A stretch of DNA of 64,000 nt, taken from positions 8,973,560-9,037,559 of the forward strand of contig OZ020525.1 in NCBI GenBank assembly GCA_963971425.1, read 5' to 3'. Below the pieces are notes generated by a model. It searched no databases. It had not been told where the DNA came from and saw only the letters and a program-made list of their open reading frames with translations. This DNA is from Bryoerythrophyllum caledonicum (lineage: Eukaryota; Streptophyta; Bryopsida; Pottiales; Pottiaceae). Position numbers and translations under genes: made by a program. This document shows positions 12,242-24,587 of the stretch, piece by piece; the stretch's first letter is position 1; every line of letters starts with the position of its first letter.

Positions 12242-12337
12242 ATGTCGAACATTAAAGTTGCTGACTTAATCTCCAGAGTTGACGCAACACATGATCAGAT
12301 CGATTCTTTTTTTTATCTAGACATACAAGAGTCCTGA
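12242..12337 (+). CDS. possible upstream ORF (31 codons) in the NAPE-PLD leader
   Basis: ATG at 12,242 opens 31 codons (MSNIKVADLISRVDATHDQI then hydrophobic residues) ending at TGA 12,335-12,337, 33 bases before the chosen NAPE-PLD start. If the mRNA leader extends this far, it would act as an upstream ORF. It could also be an unrelated small exon. Nothing else supports it. Confidence 0.2.
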   Translation: MSNIKVADLISRVDATHDQIDSFFYLDIQES

Positions 12338-12370
12338 TCGTTGTTGGTTTTTTTTTGGCAAACTTGCATC

Positions 12371-15300
12371 ATGGCGGAGGGGAAGGCGCACCATGCTGCA
12401 GGAGGCGGGTTTCGTAATCCGTGGCCGTCGTTTACCAAGACTTCCGTTCTTGCGGTGCTCAAGTTCTTCATGTTTGTAAGCAACTTGGTTTCAGTTCTCG
12501 CTCGTCACCTTTTTTATCTTCTCTGGGGTGGTGATATTGTGGGGGCTTAAATATTGCTTGTTTTTAAAGTTTCTTGCTTGAACTTTCTTGTCTTCAATGG
12601 GAGTACTACATACAGAGGCGAATATTTGGTGTTTGCTCTCAATCTAATAAATTCCAAATTAGGCTCCCCCGGGAAATGGAGATTTCACCACATTAAGATC
12701 ATGCCGATCTCTCATGTCCCACCGCATGTTTTGGCATTTAGGGGTTAACGAATTTTGGAAACCATAAACCCTGATACTGTCATTCTTCTTTTCGACTTGT
12801 ACCAATCAGTTTCTAACTCTAACGTGGATGGTGTACATGCAGGAGACAGATCGAACCAGAAGCCAAGTGACACAAGAAGTGAAGCAGCGTCTGGGAACAC
12901 CGCTGAAAACTAATCTGGATGCTTTGGCTAATCCTCCGGCTGGTGTCCTCCAGGTACACATGAATTTGTAGATCAATTATCATCCATGTACATTAAATCA
13001 CTACTTCCTCAAGCATAGTGCCAGTCTGTGCTTAAAATCGAGCTCAAACGTTACAAATCAAAACTTCTCGCTATAAAATAAACAAGCCCATTACGTTAGT
13101 TTCAAAAATTGCTAAAATCTTCAGGGGATCATTGCCAGTTGATGAACCATGCTTGTTTGAGTTCAATAACTAATTTCAAGATGCTTGATAACTACAGGCA
13201 ACATGGGTGGGTCATGCCACTTTCTTGCTTCAGTGCGACAAGGTGAACGTGCTCACAGATCCCATTTGGTCAGACCGGTGCAGCCCTTCCACTTTTGTAG
13301 GACCCAAGAGGTGAGTGAACTTCTGGATTTCCTTATAGTTTTGTTAGCTTCTGTTTGATATTTAATTAAAGCTTCTTACTTCAGGTTTGTGCCAGTCCCG
13401 TTTGCCATCAAGGATCTGCCACCAGTGGATGTCGTGATCATTTCTCACAATCACTATGGTAACACTCTAATCACTCCGTTTGGCTTGATGATTTGTACCT
13501 TGCAGTTGTTTTTAGGATTTAGGGTTTAGGGTTGTCAGTGATCTTGACTTGCTCGGGTCACTTTCAGATCATTTGGACGAATCTACTGTGAAAGCTTTGG
13601 GAAACAAACCCCTGTATCTTGTGCCGCTAGGAATCAAGAGCTGGTATGACTTTTATACACAAAATTGGCCGTCTTGAACAGGAATATGTAGCGGCTTTTT
13701 AAACCTCAAACTGCCAAAGTAATGAACATCTTATTTATGGTTAATTCTCTTGCATGTCGGAAACTCTTGCTGTTATTGTTATTAAAGAGGATAGAGTATT
13801 GGTTTTTAATATTATCAACACTTTGATGCAGGTTTACAAGCCTTGGTGTCACCAACGTGGTAAGTTGTCCCAGTACACTGGAGATGATGTTTAATGTATC
13901 TACACTATATGCTTTGGAAGTTCTATAGTTTTATACTTTTTAATGAAGAGTTTTACCGATAGCACATCTATCTATACTACTCAAAGAGGCGGATTATTGT
14001 AGACATAGTTGGTAAGAATATTCATCAAGAGTAATAATTTATAGCATTTATAAATCAATTAGTGTGGAAACACTAAACATCATTTTTAGAGTAGTTGGAG
14101 TTGACAAGATTGTTGTTACAGCAAGACATTTCAGCTTTTGCAAAACACTGTTCCTTATGCAGTAGAAAACCTTGTCTGATTCGAGAGTCAAAAGTATTTT
14201 TAAAAAAATAGGTGATTTCCAAATATCATTCTCAAATTTGTAATCTTTTCCAGGTTGAGCTTGATTGGTGGCAAGAGCACCATTTCTCAGTCCCAGATGG
14301 AGATAATAATACGAGGACGTTGCGAGCTGTGTGCACGCCTTGCCAGCATTTTTCAGGCCGTGGACTCATGGATAGAGACAAGGTGATTGCACTACGTCCT
14401 TTTTGTGCATAAGTGAAGGAATCTGATTGTTAATCACCCTTCCAGTGTTTGCTTACTCTTTTGTTGGAAAATTTTGCTTGATGGAACTCCTGGATGTGCA
14501 GACACTTTGGTGCTCGTGGGTGTTGGAGAGCCCTTCGAAGAAGATATACTTTGGAGGCGACACAGGGTACTGCACTGTGGCAAAGGGCAGTGCGCATCCA
14601 GGAGGTGATGTCAGCACCCAAGAATCCAGTCCTGATGCCAAGAAAGGTACTGTACCAAAACTGAGTTTTTATTTTTTATTTTTTATTTCAATATTTTTTT
14701 AAATACAGGTTTGAACTTTGTCTTGAAGCAGAAAAAAAAAATGTGGCAAAAGAAAACGAAAAAACACTACCTCTAATTTTTATGTAGAAATGACTTTTGC
14801 AATGATGTTTCCATTTGTTTGCAGAGGATCTTCCAGTTTGCCCTTCGTTTGCAGAGATAGGGAAGAGGTTTGGTCCCTTCGACATGGCATGCTTGCCAAT
14901 TGGAGCATACAGCCCACGTCACTTCATGAGTCCCGTCCATTGCTCTCCAGGTTCACCTTCTATCCACCTTCTTCCATAACTGTATTCAAGCATTACAATG
15001 GTCTATACCATTGATACTGTAGGTTGTCTCGGGTTAGGAAGAAAATGTTCACCCGCAAAAAGAAATCAGAACTTACCTGCAAAGTCATGCATACCCAAGT
15101 CCAAAATGCAATAGTGTAAGTCCAAAATGCAATAGTGTAAGTCCAAAATGCAATAGTGGTGGAGTAGATTAGAGAAGGTAGGAGAAACTTGACAAGGGCC
15201 TTACCAAAAAAACAACTTGTGAACTTCATCAAATCACTCCATGTGTTTAACTTTAGCTATAATTGATACAAATCATGGAACAATGTAATTAAACCCCAAG

Positions 15301-16179
15301 TTTGCCACCATCAGAAAGGAGAAGGTTTATCCAGCTAATGAATGTTATGGGACACTGAGTAACTAATATTCAATTACTAGGTTTCTTTTGGCCTATCCAT
15401 TGGTATGTCCAAAGTTTTACCTAACCTAAATTCAGCTTTGAATGTCCACAGAGGATGCAGTTGCTATTCACATAGCAGTGAATGCGAAACAGTCAATTGG
15501 CATGCATTGGGGTAAGCCAATTATTTACCTTAATTGCTTTGATTTCTGATTTCTTTTTTTTATTTTTGGTTTCTGGCTTCTTTTTTTTGCTTTTCACAGG
15601 TACATTCAAGTTGACAGATGAGGCGATTCTGGAGCCGCCCTTGCGAGTTGAAAAGGTGTGATCTTGGAATCTCTCTTGGTTTTTCATTTCTAGCAGAGTC
15701 AAGTACATGCCTATGGTGGTAACAATATTCTAATCTTGTTGAAGCTATTTGTAAAGTGAGGTAAATATACCATGAGTTATGACCACTTTTCTGAATTATA
15801 ATAACTATAATCAGCCCTAGATAGTTTATAAATATCATCAATTCATTCTAAGAAGTTCTAAATGTTTTGAATCAGTTCAAAGAAAAAAGACCGTTAAGAT
15901 TCATGGGACAACATGACCTCTCTTTCATTCTCAAAGGTGGCTAAAACCAATTTGAACTTGAGTTGAGGAACCACCAACCTCTTCCATTGCTTGAATAACT
16001 TTTAAGAGTGAGAAGAGAGCAGAATTACACAAATAAAAAGAGGAGCATAATGCAAGTGAGGACTGCTTTGTTAGCAAATATGACATGGAATTCTGTGGTG
16101 TGTGCAGGAGTTGGCTCGGTTGAAGCTGGATCCTTTATCTTTCATCACCATGAAACATGGTGAAACAAAATGTTTCTGA
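12371..16179 (+). CDS. NAPEPLD: N-acyl-phosphatidylethanolamine-hydrolysing phospholipase D-type protein, 12 exons, 364 aa
   Basis: Metallo-beta-lactamase-fold phospholipase. Family members hydrolyse N-acyl-phosphatidylethanolamine to N-acylethanolamine and phosphatidic acid at membranes. Exons: 12371-12475, 12843-12953, 13198-13310, 13385-13458, 13568-13643, 13832-13859, 14254-14382, 14502-14646, 14825-14950, 15452-15511, 15600-15655, 16108-16179. All introns are GT-AG and the frame is open throughout. Family landmarks in order: GFRNPWPSF near the N-terminus, [22 protein letters not shown], the dinuclear zinc motif SHNHYDHLD (HxHxDH), [47 protein letters not shown] and a C-terminal [12 protein letters not shown]. 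The length is a little under the 393 aa of the human enzyme. The start was chosen because exon 1 carries the conserved NPWP segment right after the Met. The gene looks intact and is the clearest host gene here. Confidence 0.9.
15098..15160 (+). repeat. 21-bp tandem repeat, 3 copies, in an intron
   Basis: Three head-to-tail copies of GTCCAAAATGCAATAGTGTA lie in the intron between exons 9 and 10 of the NAPE-PLD-type gene. This is a minisatellite with no apparent coding or splice role. Confidence 0.8.
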
Positions 16180-16562
16180 GTAAGCTATGCTTTTAGTGCT
16201 CAAATTATGTTTGATTTTTTTATTGGCACTTTGTCAAGATTTAATTGCAAGAGTTTTAATATAACAGAAGGACTGGCCACAACGAAACCGAGACCTAGAC
16301 ACTATGAACAAGACCTAGCCATGTTACCAAAGTTCCTCTCTTAGTGTATACAGCTTCAGAACAACCCCATGTGGAGTTGAAGTGGGTGAAAGTTTTGATC
16401 CTGGAATCATGTTTGATTCATCTTGACTTTGAGGAGAATGTAAGGATAGCTTGAGTAAAATTTGACCTTATTTGTAAAAAATGTGGGCATAAAGTGTGTT
16501 TTGTCTAGCAATTTAGTTTTGGCCCCGGTAGTATAAAACATTGGGATATTACCCGATTTGAT
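16180..16562. other. 3' flank of the NAPE-PLD-type gene
   Basis: AT-rich DNA that should contain the 3' UTR. No further frame is supported. A poly(A) signal cannot be fixed from sequence alone. Confidence 0.35.
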
Positions 16563-16790
16563 AGGAAACCCCCCACGCTCAGACTTACCAGGAGGGGAGG
16601 AGGTGGTGGGGCCAAAACCTGGCCCCTATTTTGTTTTTGGATGGGGCCCTAAATTTAGCCAAAGGGGGACCTGTAGAAAAAAAGCCAAAAAAAGCCTCTG
16701 ACCCCTCCAAAATGGGAGGGCCAGAAAAATGAGCCCATGCAATTAAGACAGGGCCCCACCTCGGGTAAGCCCGAGCTTGGGGGGTTTCCT
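16563..16790. mobile_element. hairpin MITE, second member with different termini
   Basis: Left end AGGAAACCCCCCACGCTCAG and right end GCTTGGGGGGTTTCCT are inverted repeats over about 27 bp. The interior (GGTGGTGGGGCCAAA, CCTGGCCCCTATTTTGTTTT, GGGAGGGCCAGAAAA) is shared with the element at 9,973-10,236 while the outer arms are not. Non-coding. No clear target duplication. Confidence 0.7.
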
Positions 16791-18869
16791 GTCCGCGCCG
16801 ATATTACCACTGTAATAACCTTGATGTTCTTGACTTCTCGTTTTACTCGAGGGTTTACTTAAAGTGTTAGATCTTGATATTTAAAAGATATTCTCAATGT
16901 ATGTATGATACTTCTTTTGCCACTTTGAAAGACTAAATGTATCCATTAAATGCCCTAGTGCTCCTATGGGAAGTGCAAATCATCTGTTTTGTCACATGTC
17001 CTTTTATCTTCCTCTTGGCTTCATTAATGTTCATGATTGAAGCATATACCACTTCTAATTTGGTACTCCAAATGCTAGAATACTTTCTTCAAGTATATTT
17101 TTCAATGTGAGCATGATCTTAGCGCATTGTCTTTTACCAATTGTCTATTCTATGTACTTTGAAATTCTGCCTACTTGGGTCTTGTACTTGCTTCCATCAC
17201 TAATGTCATTTGATGCCTTGTCTTTGGAACTCTTGGGAGGAATTTATTAATCTACATACCAAACTTTGTAAGGATTAACATTCAACATTATAGATTAAAA
17301 ATAATATAACCTAGAATGAACTATTTAAATTCAATCAAATTATATTGAGTAAAAAATAATGTAACTATTTCAAATGAAATGATTAAAATTTTTTTGGATT
17401 AATTGAAAGAAATCAAATTAAACAATTTAATTTATGTTAATTTAATCTAAATTTAATTGAATAGTATGTATTAAATCAATATTGATACAAATTTATAATC
17501 AAAGAAGCATATAAATTAGATAAATAACTAAAAAATATGATAATATTTGAATTAGATTGATTTATTTAAGTTGGATTAAACTACAAATGCATATCTATAT
17601 TTATCTCAAGTAAAATGTTTGCAAAGATTGCTTACCAGAACGTAAACTCCATAACCCAAATTTTGTTTGAATACAAGGCAACTCTTGTTGATGTTGATGT
17701 CCATCACATGATAGTAAGATCTCAATTAGAATATCATTATGACTTCTACTAAAGTGCACTATGTTCTATTCAATGTTTTTTGTCTGAATGAATTGGGGCA
17801 AATGCGGAAATAATCTGGTTTATGTATTGTGTAGTGATTGTGTATTTTTAAGGAGGGGTGCAAATGTACTTGCTATGCATTGGTATTTCGGATGGAGTTT
17901 AATGGTATTTGAAATATCTACATCTTTTTTCCTTTTTTGTGTATAGAAGGGTGTGTTTTTAAGATGTTTCGCATGGAGCCAAGGTTTGTTTCAATATCTC
18001 CTCCAAATAGCAGTAACAGTTTGCAGCGGATATTTTTGTTTGTGTATTGTATGTTTTTGGTTTTCCATATTTGAATTTCATGTTTATTTTGATGTTTATT
18101 TAGAATTTTATGTTTTTTAAGAAAATAATCTTTGTTTATTGTAAAAATGAGGTAATTTAGTGTTTTTGTCATTTGTGGGAGTAAGTGTTTTGTGTCTTGA
18201 TTCCATTTATTTCTTTTGGATCTATGTGTGATATTGTGTGAATTTCCTCAACAAACTTATGCATCATTACACGACACAAGTTCATAGACTTTTGATTTCT
18301 AGTAAGTAGCCTAAGAATAATTAATAAATTGTAGATATGGCATGATCACTCTCTATCTGACCTATAAACTGTCTATTTGAACAAGGCTATTACCACCTCA
18401 GGGTTGATGCGCTCCTAATTACTGTCTATTTGAACTTCCCACTCCCTACATAACCTTGGGGCTAAACTAAGAGTGAGATTAGTTGAACTTTAAGTATAGA
18501 TTCTTGGGTCTATTGAAGGGTACAATTTGTTCCATTAATGATGGAATTATCTTCTTTATTACTTATGTGTGACCTTTAACTAATCACGCTAAATAATTTT
18601 TATTTTATTTCAACCAACTTTATAGAATAGACAAACAATTCTAATTTCTTATAATACACGCACCTAAAAATTCCTTTAAGGCTGGCATATGCTCTAGAAT
18701 TTTTAGAACTAGAATGGTTGCAACCCTATCAAGGCCTACAAGAATTTCTTCAATAGACATGTCACACTATATGTACGACAAGCTTGTCACATGAAAATAC
18801 AAATATAGACTTTTCAACATTTATAGAAATTGCAAATTTATCATATTTTGGAAAAAAATTTAAAAGATA
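16791..18869. other. AT-rich intergenic DNA, no gene seen
   Basis: About 2 kb of AT-rich DNA. 17,280-17,620 is especially rich in TTAAATT-type words. The 84-codon minus-strand frame at 17,918-18,172 is Lys/Asn/Ile-rich and shows no motif, so I do not call it. Confidence 0.4.
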
Positions 18870-19170
18870 ATTTGTGTAAACCTTCAGTGGTGTACACACA
18901 TAAGTCATCTAGGAATATTTCTAATTTTTTTGTAAATATTCCCGCAAAACTATAGTCAAAGCTCTTGGAATGTAGCAATAGCATTACATAAACCAAAGGG
19001 CATGCCATGATGAGAAAATTTCCCTAATCAATTATGAAGGTAGTTTACTCTTTATCTTCAAGTGCAATTTGCACTTCGTTATAATTCGGAAAACCATCTA
19101 AGAGGGAATAACAAACTATGTATTAAATGTTTTATAAAGTTTCATAGGTATTCAATTTTAACTATATTTG
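18870..19170 (-). mobile_element. Ty3/Gypsy reverse-transcriptase fossil fragment
   Basis: The minus strand translates to disrupted pieces of a gypsy-type reverse transcriptase, including residues like the MPFGLCNA-ATFQ block and, downstream, the LE-F-DD-VY block. Only about 300 bp remain, broken in several places and with no ends visible. This is an old fossil unrelated in position to the element at the right of the window. Confidence 0.5.
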
Positions 19171-19439
19171 GCATGGAGGGAGCAACAAATTGAGTGAGAT
19201 GGCAATGGAAACGTGATGGTGCCTGGAGCAAAGACCTAGGGAGGTTTGTGAAGGATACGCGGAGGATGGTGTGAGGGGGGCGCTATGAGGGTTTTGGATT
19301 TTGCGGGGCTAAGGTATGTGATGGGAGTGCATGGCCGACTTGTTGATTGGAGGTAGGCCTGCAAAGCGGAAATCTAGACAAATTGAGGTTTTCCATATTA
19401 GTAAGAAGAAGAAGAACTCCGGTCCTTGAAGGGGACTGA

Positions 19440-22320
19440 AGTGAATAAAGTGTCTTTTTGTTCCACTACTAAATCCACGTCCACCAGACATAGGTTTAGT
19501 AGTATGGAACTACTCCCCCCTCTCAAGGGTAGACACTATGTAACCAGGTACTGCTACCTAGTAACCAACAACTAGAGACCATGGACCGATTAGAGCCACA
19601 GGGCTCCATTTGGAGAAGTGATTTGTTAAGATTAGCTGTGTGTTTTTGAGAGATTTTAAGGTGTATCATGTGAATCTCGAAGGGATTGGTTATTTTATGG
19701 TTTGCGTTAATGTAAAAGTATGGACATTGCATGTTGGATAGCGATGGTGTTAATTTTTGTGAATGTATTTTTAATTGGATTAGTGGGGATATTGAATGTT
19801 TTTTCAAGACTTTTTATAAAGGGGATAAAGGTAGTAGCTCTAGCTCGAGCGGTAATGACAATAAGGGGGTCAACTTTCCATCCAAGGATTGTAATGTTGT
19901 TGATAAGTGGTTGGTATTTATCAATTTTGTTTTCGATTGCTTCTGGGGAAAACCTATCATTACAGTATTTGAATTCGATAAATTGGATGGTATGGTTTGA
20001 ATTTATGTGGTCTGGTGGGGGGTCTTTATATGGTAGTCCTTTGACGCAAAGTATGTCTGGTTTGAATCTGGCATTACACTGACATCTTTGGGTTCTACAT
20101 GTGCATAAAAGTAGCCATGACGGGATCGTATTTTCTTGTAGTTTGTTGTTGAAGGTTCCGGCGTTCATAAATATAAAGCATCGTGATTTATTGAAGGATA
20201 TTATTAGTTTACGGATTTTCCATACTGCTTTATTGTGCCTTTTGACAATTAAGGAGTGTATATGATGGTTTTGGCATTTGAGGAATACGTGTAGCCATGT
20301 GTCCCGGTCCGTGGATGCGCATATCAGGCATGTTATAAATGGAAGTCTTTTGATACCAAAGAAGAGTTGTTTGCGGGCATTTCCCATGTATTGTCCACTA
20401 CAAAATTTGATAATGCATGTTTTTTGAGAGTCTGTGGTTGTGGGATTTTTCCAAAAGTTTGTTGGAGTTCATTATCAATGTCGTTATTACAGGTCCATTT
20501 GTCTATGTTAGGGAAATTATCTGAGATTAGATCAAGGTTGTTAATTAGATCTCGTTTTTTGAGGTATTTATCTAAAAATCTGATGGGGCCTTTGTCTGGG
20601 ATGTCTTCCATAGAAGACCAACTTTCTCTTTGGAAGTAGTATAGGGTAGCGTGGGCGTGTTCATGTGGGTGTTTGGCATTTTTATGGGATTTACTTAGTC
20701 CTCCTATCATCCAATATTATTAGGATGTGGGTGTTATTTGTGTGTTAATAGATATAAGACGTTTATACAATGTGTAAAGATGTGTGCAGGTTCATTAGCA
20801 TGTTGTGTAGTGAAGATTCGGAGGGTTTTATGGAGGGCCATCATTTATGCTTTGAGGATATTTTGAAGTCCATGGAGTCTTTTGGATATTATTGTTTCTT
20901 TGGTTGAGTTGTATATGCCGTATTTGGCTTTTTCTCTATGCCAATGTCCTAGATTGACTTTTGTTAGTTCTTTGAAGGAACCATCTGTATAATAACTATA
21001 TGCGGGGGCAAACTTTAAGGGGATATAGTCACGATATGAGGAGAGGGGGGTGTAGGTGGAGCTATTTTTGTATCTATTCTACTTGTGTTGAGGTTATTTG
21101 TTATAGAGGTGAGTATGGTAAGTTGTTCTAAGGTACCAATATTATTATTTTGATGGTGTATGCATAGTATTTGAATAGTGGATGGTTCAATCTTAGGTTT
21201 TTGTGGGTGGTCATCAATAATTCTATTTGTATTATACGATGTGAGAATGTCTTTTTTAGGGTTGCATTTGGTTGTGTATATATTGAGGAGGGGAATGATT
21301 ATGGGTGGTGTAATTGTTCTTGAGTCACGAAGTTGCTCTTGAGGATGGTGTGTTTGGATGATTCCTAGGTAAACTTTGTTTTGGGTGTTTTGATAGTATG
21401 GTGTTAATTTTGTGGAGTTATGGATGGAGGTATTTTGGTCATGCCATGAGAAGAGGTTCATTTGGGGTAACCATTTGTTGTAGGTATTGTTGTTTTGTTG
21501 CCATTGGCATAGATATTTGATATCATTCTTTTATATGTTTGGGTCAATATTTTTGCTATGTTTATGGTCAGTAATGAGATTTATGGGGTACGTGGATGGA
21601 TTTATGAAGATGTGTATTGGACGGAAGGCGGAAAAGTGAGTGCGGTGGATTGGGGGGAGGCAGAATTGGTGGGGGGTTGTTTCTGGGTTGGATGTTGTTG
21701 TTGATGATGATATATGCGTCTCTGAGGGTGTAGGGGTTTGGGTGTGAAGCATGGTGAGGCGCATGAATTCGGACATGGGGGGTAGCAAAATAGTTGTTGG
21801 GCAATATTAAGTGCGCTTTTTACTAGTTTGGATGGGGTAGCATGAAATGTTTTGAAGTCATTGTGGTTCATTATGTGTGTTCTATTTGGTAGTGTAATTT
21901 GTTATAAATCGGTAATATTTAGTGAGAAAAGTTTTTGTGAAAGTTTTTGGGAGAGGTGTTGGTTAATTCTTGTGTCATTTGGGGCTTCTTGTAGCCACAT
22001 TTGTTCAAGGATTGCGGGTCTTAGAAGGAAGTTTGTGAGTGTGCTTTTTAAGTAAACTTTTGCTTCATTTTTCAGTAGAAAAAATGTTTGGGTGATTGGA
22101 GATCTAATGCAATCGGCTTTGTTGATTCTAGGAATGTTTTTAGCTCCACCATATGTGGCAAGGATATAGTGGGTGAGCCCATTATAAATTTTTCCAAGTC
22201 TACCTTTGTCGTTGATTGCATTTTGAAGTTGTTCTCCTATACATTGGAGGTAAGCATTTTTAAGGGAAATAGCCTCCAATCCAAATAAATTTTATTGGAG
22301 TTGGCTTATAATATTTGACA
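19440..22320 (-). mobile_element. LINE copy, 5'-truncated, disrupted
   Basis: Minus-strand pieces in order: a region with MEAISLKNAYLQCIGEQL (22,279-21,902), resembling the C-terminal part of a reverse transcriptase; a Thr/Pro/His-rich segment (about 21,804-21,015); an RNase H start, SYYTDGSFKE, near 20,980; the RNase H end and linker at 20,710-20,333; and a Cys/His cluster CLICASTDRDTWLHVFLKC plus C-terminal tail (20,387-19,707). It ends in the 3' tail shared with the plus-strand copy, near 19,440. Frames overlap with shifts and stops, so it is not active. The order RT, RNase H, zinc cluster is unlike the usual plant L1 order (RT, zinc, RNase H). Plus-strand frames over it are shadows. Confidence 0.65.
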
Positions 22321-22839
22321 TACATTTGGGGAGACTACAGATGGATTTTGTATGGCTATAATTTTTTTGTCTAATTTTTTGATAGCAGACATAGAGTATG
22401 GAACTGCATAAAAACTATAACACGCAATTAAGCAATTATGCACTTAGCCAAGTGCATTGGTTGCTGGTAGAAAGCCGCAAGTTATTTGCTCATAACTTTT
22501 TAAAAAATCAAAATTTGGCAAAAGTTTAGTATGTTTTTTGTCAAATTTGTTTTGGTGTTTGTCGTGTCATACATTTAACGGATATTTAACTAAATATGGA
22601 CAAATCGATCAATTATGGACCAAAAATTAACTTAGACTCGGATTTCATTTCCTGTATCATACAAAAAACAAGAAAATATGGGCTAAATCCTAAACATATA
22701 CATTCGAAATTGCGTGCCACCAAACATTGTCCCACACAAAACTATAATAACTGTCTCATATCATATTAAAGTCTCTTCAAAACCACTAGAATCCTTAACT
22801 TTAAGCGTTGGCTGTCAATCCACAAAATCTAAAGATTCT
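22321..22839. other. intergenic, no gene seen
   Basis: AT-rich DNA between the LINE 5' break and the short tandem repeat; no supported feature. Confidence 0.35.
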
Positions 22840-22945
22840 CCTAAAACCTACAGATTCTCCGTAGACCCTAAATATTCTCCCAGACCCTAAATATTCCCCT
22901 TGAACCCTAAAGAATCTCCATATACCCTAAGGATTCTCGAAGATA
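22840..22945 (+). repeat. short tandem repeat with CCCTAAA-like core
   Basis: Four to five copies of a unit of about 21 bp reading ACCCTAAATATTCTC or close variants. The core resembles the plant telomere word, but units are longer and interrupted, so this is an interstitial minisatellite and not telomeric DNA. Confidence 0.55.
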
Positions 22946-22954
22946 GAATTAAAG

Positions 22955-23393
22955 GTCGGGGGCCAGCCGACAAAGAAAGAGGAGGAATCAGAATCACCGA
23001 ATATTTTTATAGAAGAAATCTCATGATTAAAAAAGGTGAGTCAAAAAACTCCAATGATCAAACAAATTATTCAAAAAATGGGATGAAAAATAAGGTGATA
23101 ATTTGGAAATTAAACCAAAAATATGAAGCAATGAGAGGTGGTCAACATGAAAACGAAGTACGTGGTTTGTCCCACGAGTCCAGACGTCGGCCGGCAGCCG
23201 ACGGACAACAGAGACTTTAGAGGACAACAAACAAAGAAGGCTTCCGGAAGGCAGCTCGCATAAATAGTAGCAGATGGCAGAATGATCTCCTGAACAATTA
23301 GGGAAACACTAAGAGAGTAAAGGCAAGAGTAGGAAGGGCAAACAGATGATCTCCAAACTCGAAATAAAAAAAGGTTGTCGGCTGGCAGCCGAC
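22955..23393. repeat. three copies of the CGTCGGCTGGCAGCCGAC palindrome (3' flank)
   Basis: Copies at 22,955-22,971 (one half diverged), 23,186-23,202 and 23,377-23,393, each followed by a variant of AAGAA or GGACAA. They lie downstream (gene sense) of the DUF7869-type gene's stop at 23,846. The same palindrome occurs in that gene's introns. Confidence 0.75.
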
Positions 23394-24587
23394 AAGAAGA
23401 ACTTCAATGATAAAGAATGAAATCCCGCCAACAGAATGTTGTGAAAAAAAAACATCCATCAAGTAAGTCCGGCAAAGTGGGTAAAGCAATACAAGTGATC
23501 AATCTGAAGACAGAAACAAAGAAGAGGAAGTGGGTTTCATAAATAGATGACTGCCCATTGGCAGCACGTAAAATACTGAACATACATAAACGACCATCAA
23601 GAGAATACATTGATAACAAAATTCTATTACACACGGCATTCTACAAAGCACAACATTAAAACAAAAAGGTAAAACAAGCTTAACTAAAATAAAGTACATC
23701 AAGGATAAGATTCGAATAGAGCACGATATTTTAGTCCAAATAAATGTTACATTTGGAGGTGCCCCATAGATGGCAGCAGTCTGGAAAATTGATTAGAGAA
23801 AAGCAACTGCAGAGGACTATTTACAAGCTGAACTACACTTGACATCTACCAGTTCTTGCGCCATGCAGGAGCGTACATATCGGAGTCCACGTCCGAACCG
23901 GTGTCGCATCCGGTTTCAAATGGATTACCCGAAAAGCTTGAAAACGAATCGCTGTCAAAGTTTCCGGTAGCCCACAAGTCCACCTCGTCCGATCCATTGC
24001 AGTGGAGGTCATCTTCATCAGAGCATCCCAACTGTGCAACGATATGCTGACCGCCATCGTCGTCTGAATCGACATCATGGTTGGACTCCTCTTCGTCATC
24101 TTCGTCGCTCCAATTCTCCTCATGAACGTCAGTCGACGGAACAGTGCTATCCACAGAGTTTTCAGACACTATACTATTCTGAGACTCTGCCTCCCTGGCA
24201 ACTCTGGCCTCATTTGCCTCCCTCTCCTCCCTTTCCTCTCTCGCTCTCCTGACAAGCGCCATACTACGAGTCTCAACCATGTCGTCGGCTGGAAACAGAA
24301 TCAGACTAAGAAAAGAAGAAATCACTCCAACCTATGGCAAATATAAACCAAGATACACAAAAACAACTGAACACAATAAGATACTTCACATACAGTGAAT
24401 CCGTGAATTTATAATTCACTTGCCGCAAATTGCGCACCAACAATAATTACTCATGTACAACTACCCATCTACTCGTCATAATGATACCGAGCAACACACG
24501 TGCCACACATTTAAGTCTTTCCTTCACACGCACGAAGACTTTGACCACGAAAAATGGATCGAACTGCATATGCAAAATACAGAGGCT

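Noticed and set aside
17918-18172. 84-codon Lys/Asn-rich minus-strand frame
   Set aside because: AT-rich chance frame with no motif or neighbouring exon.
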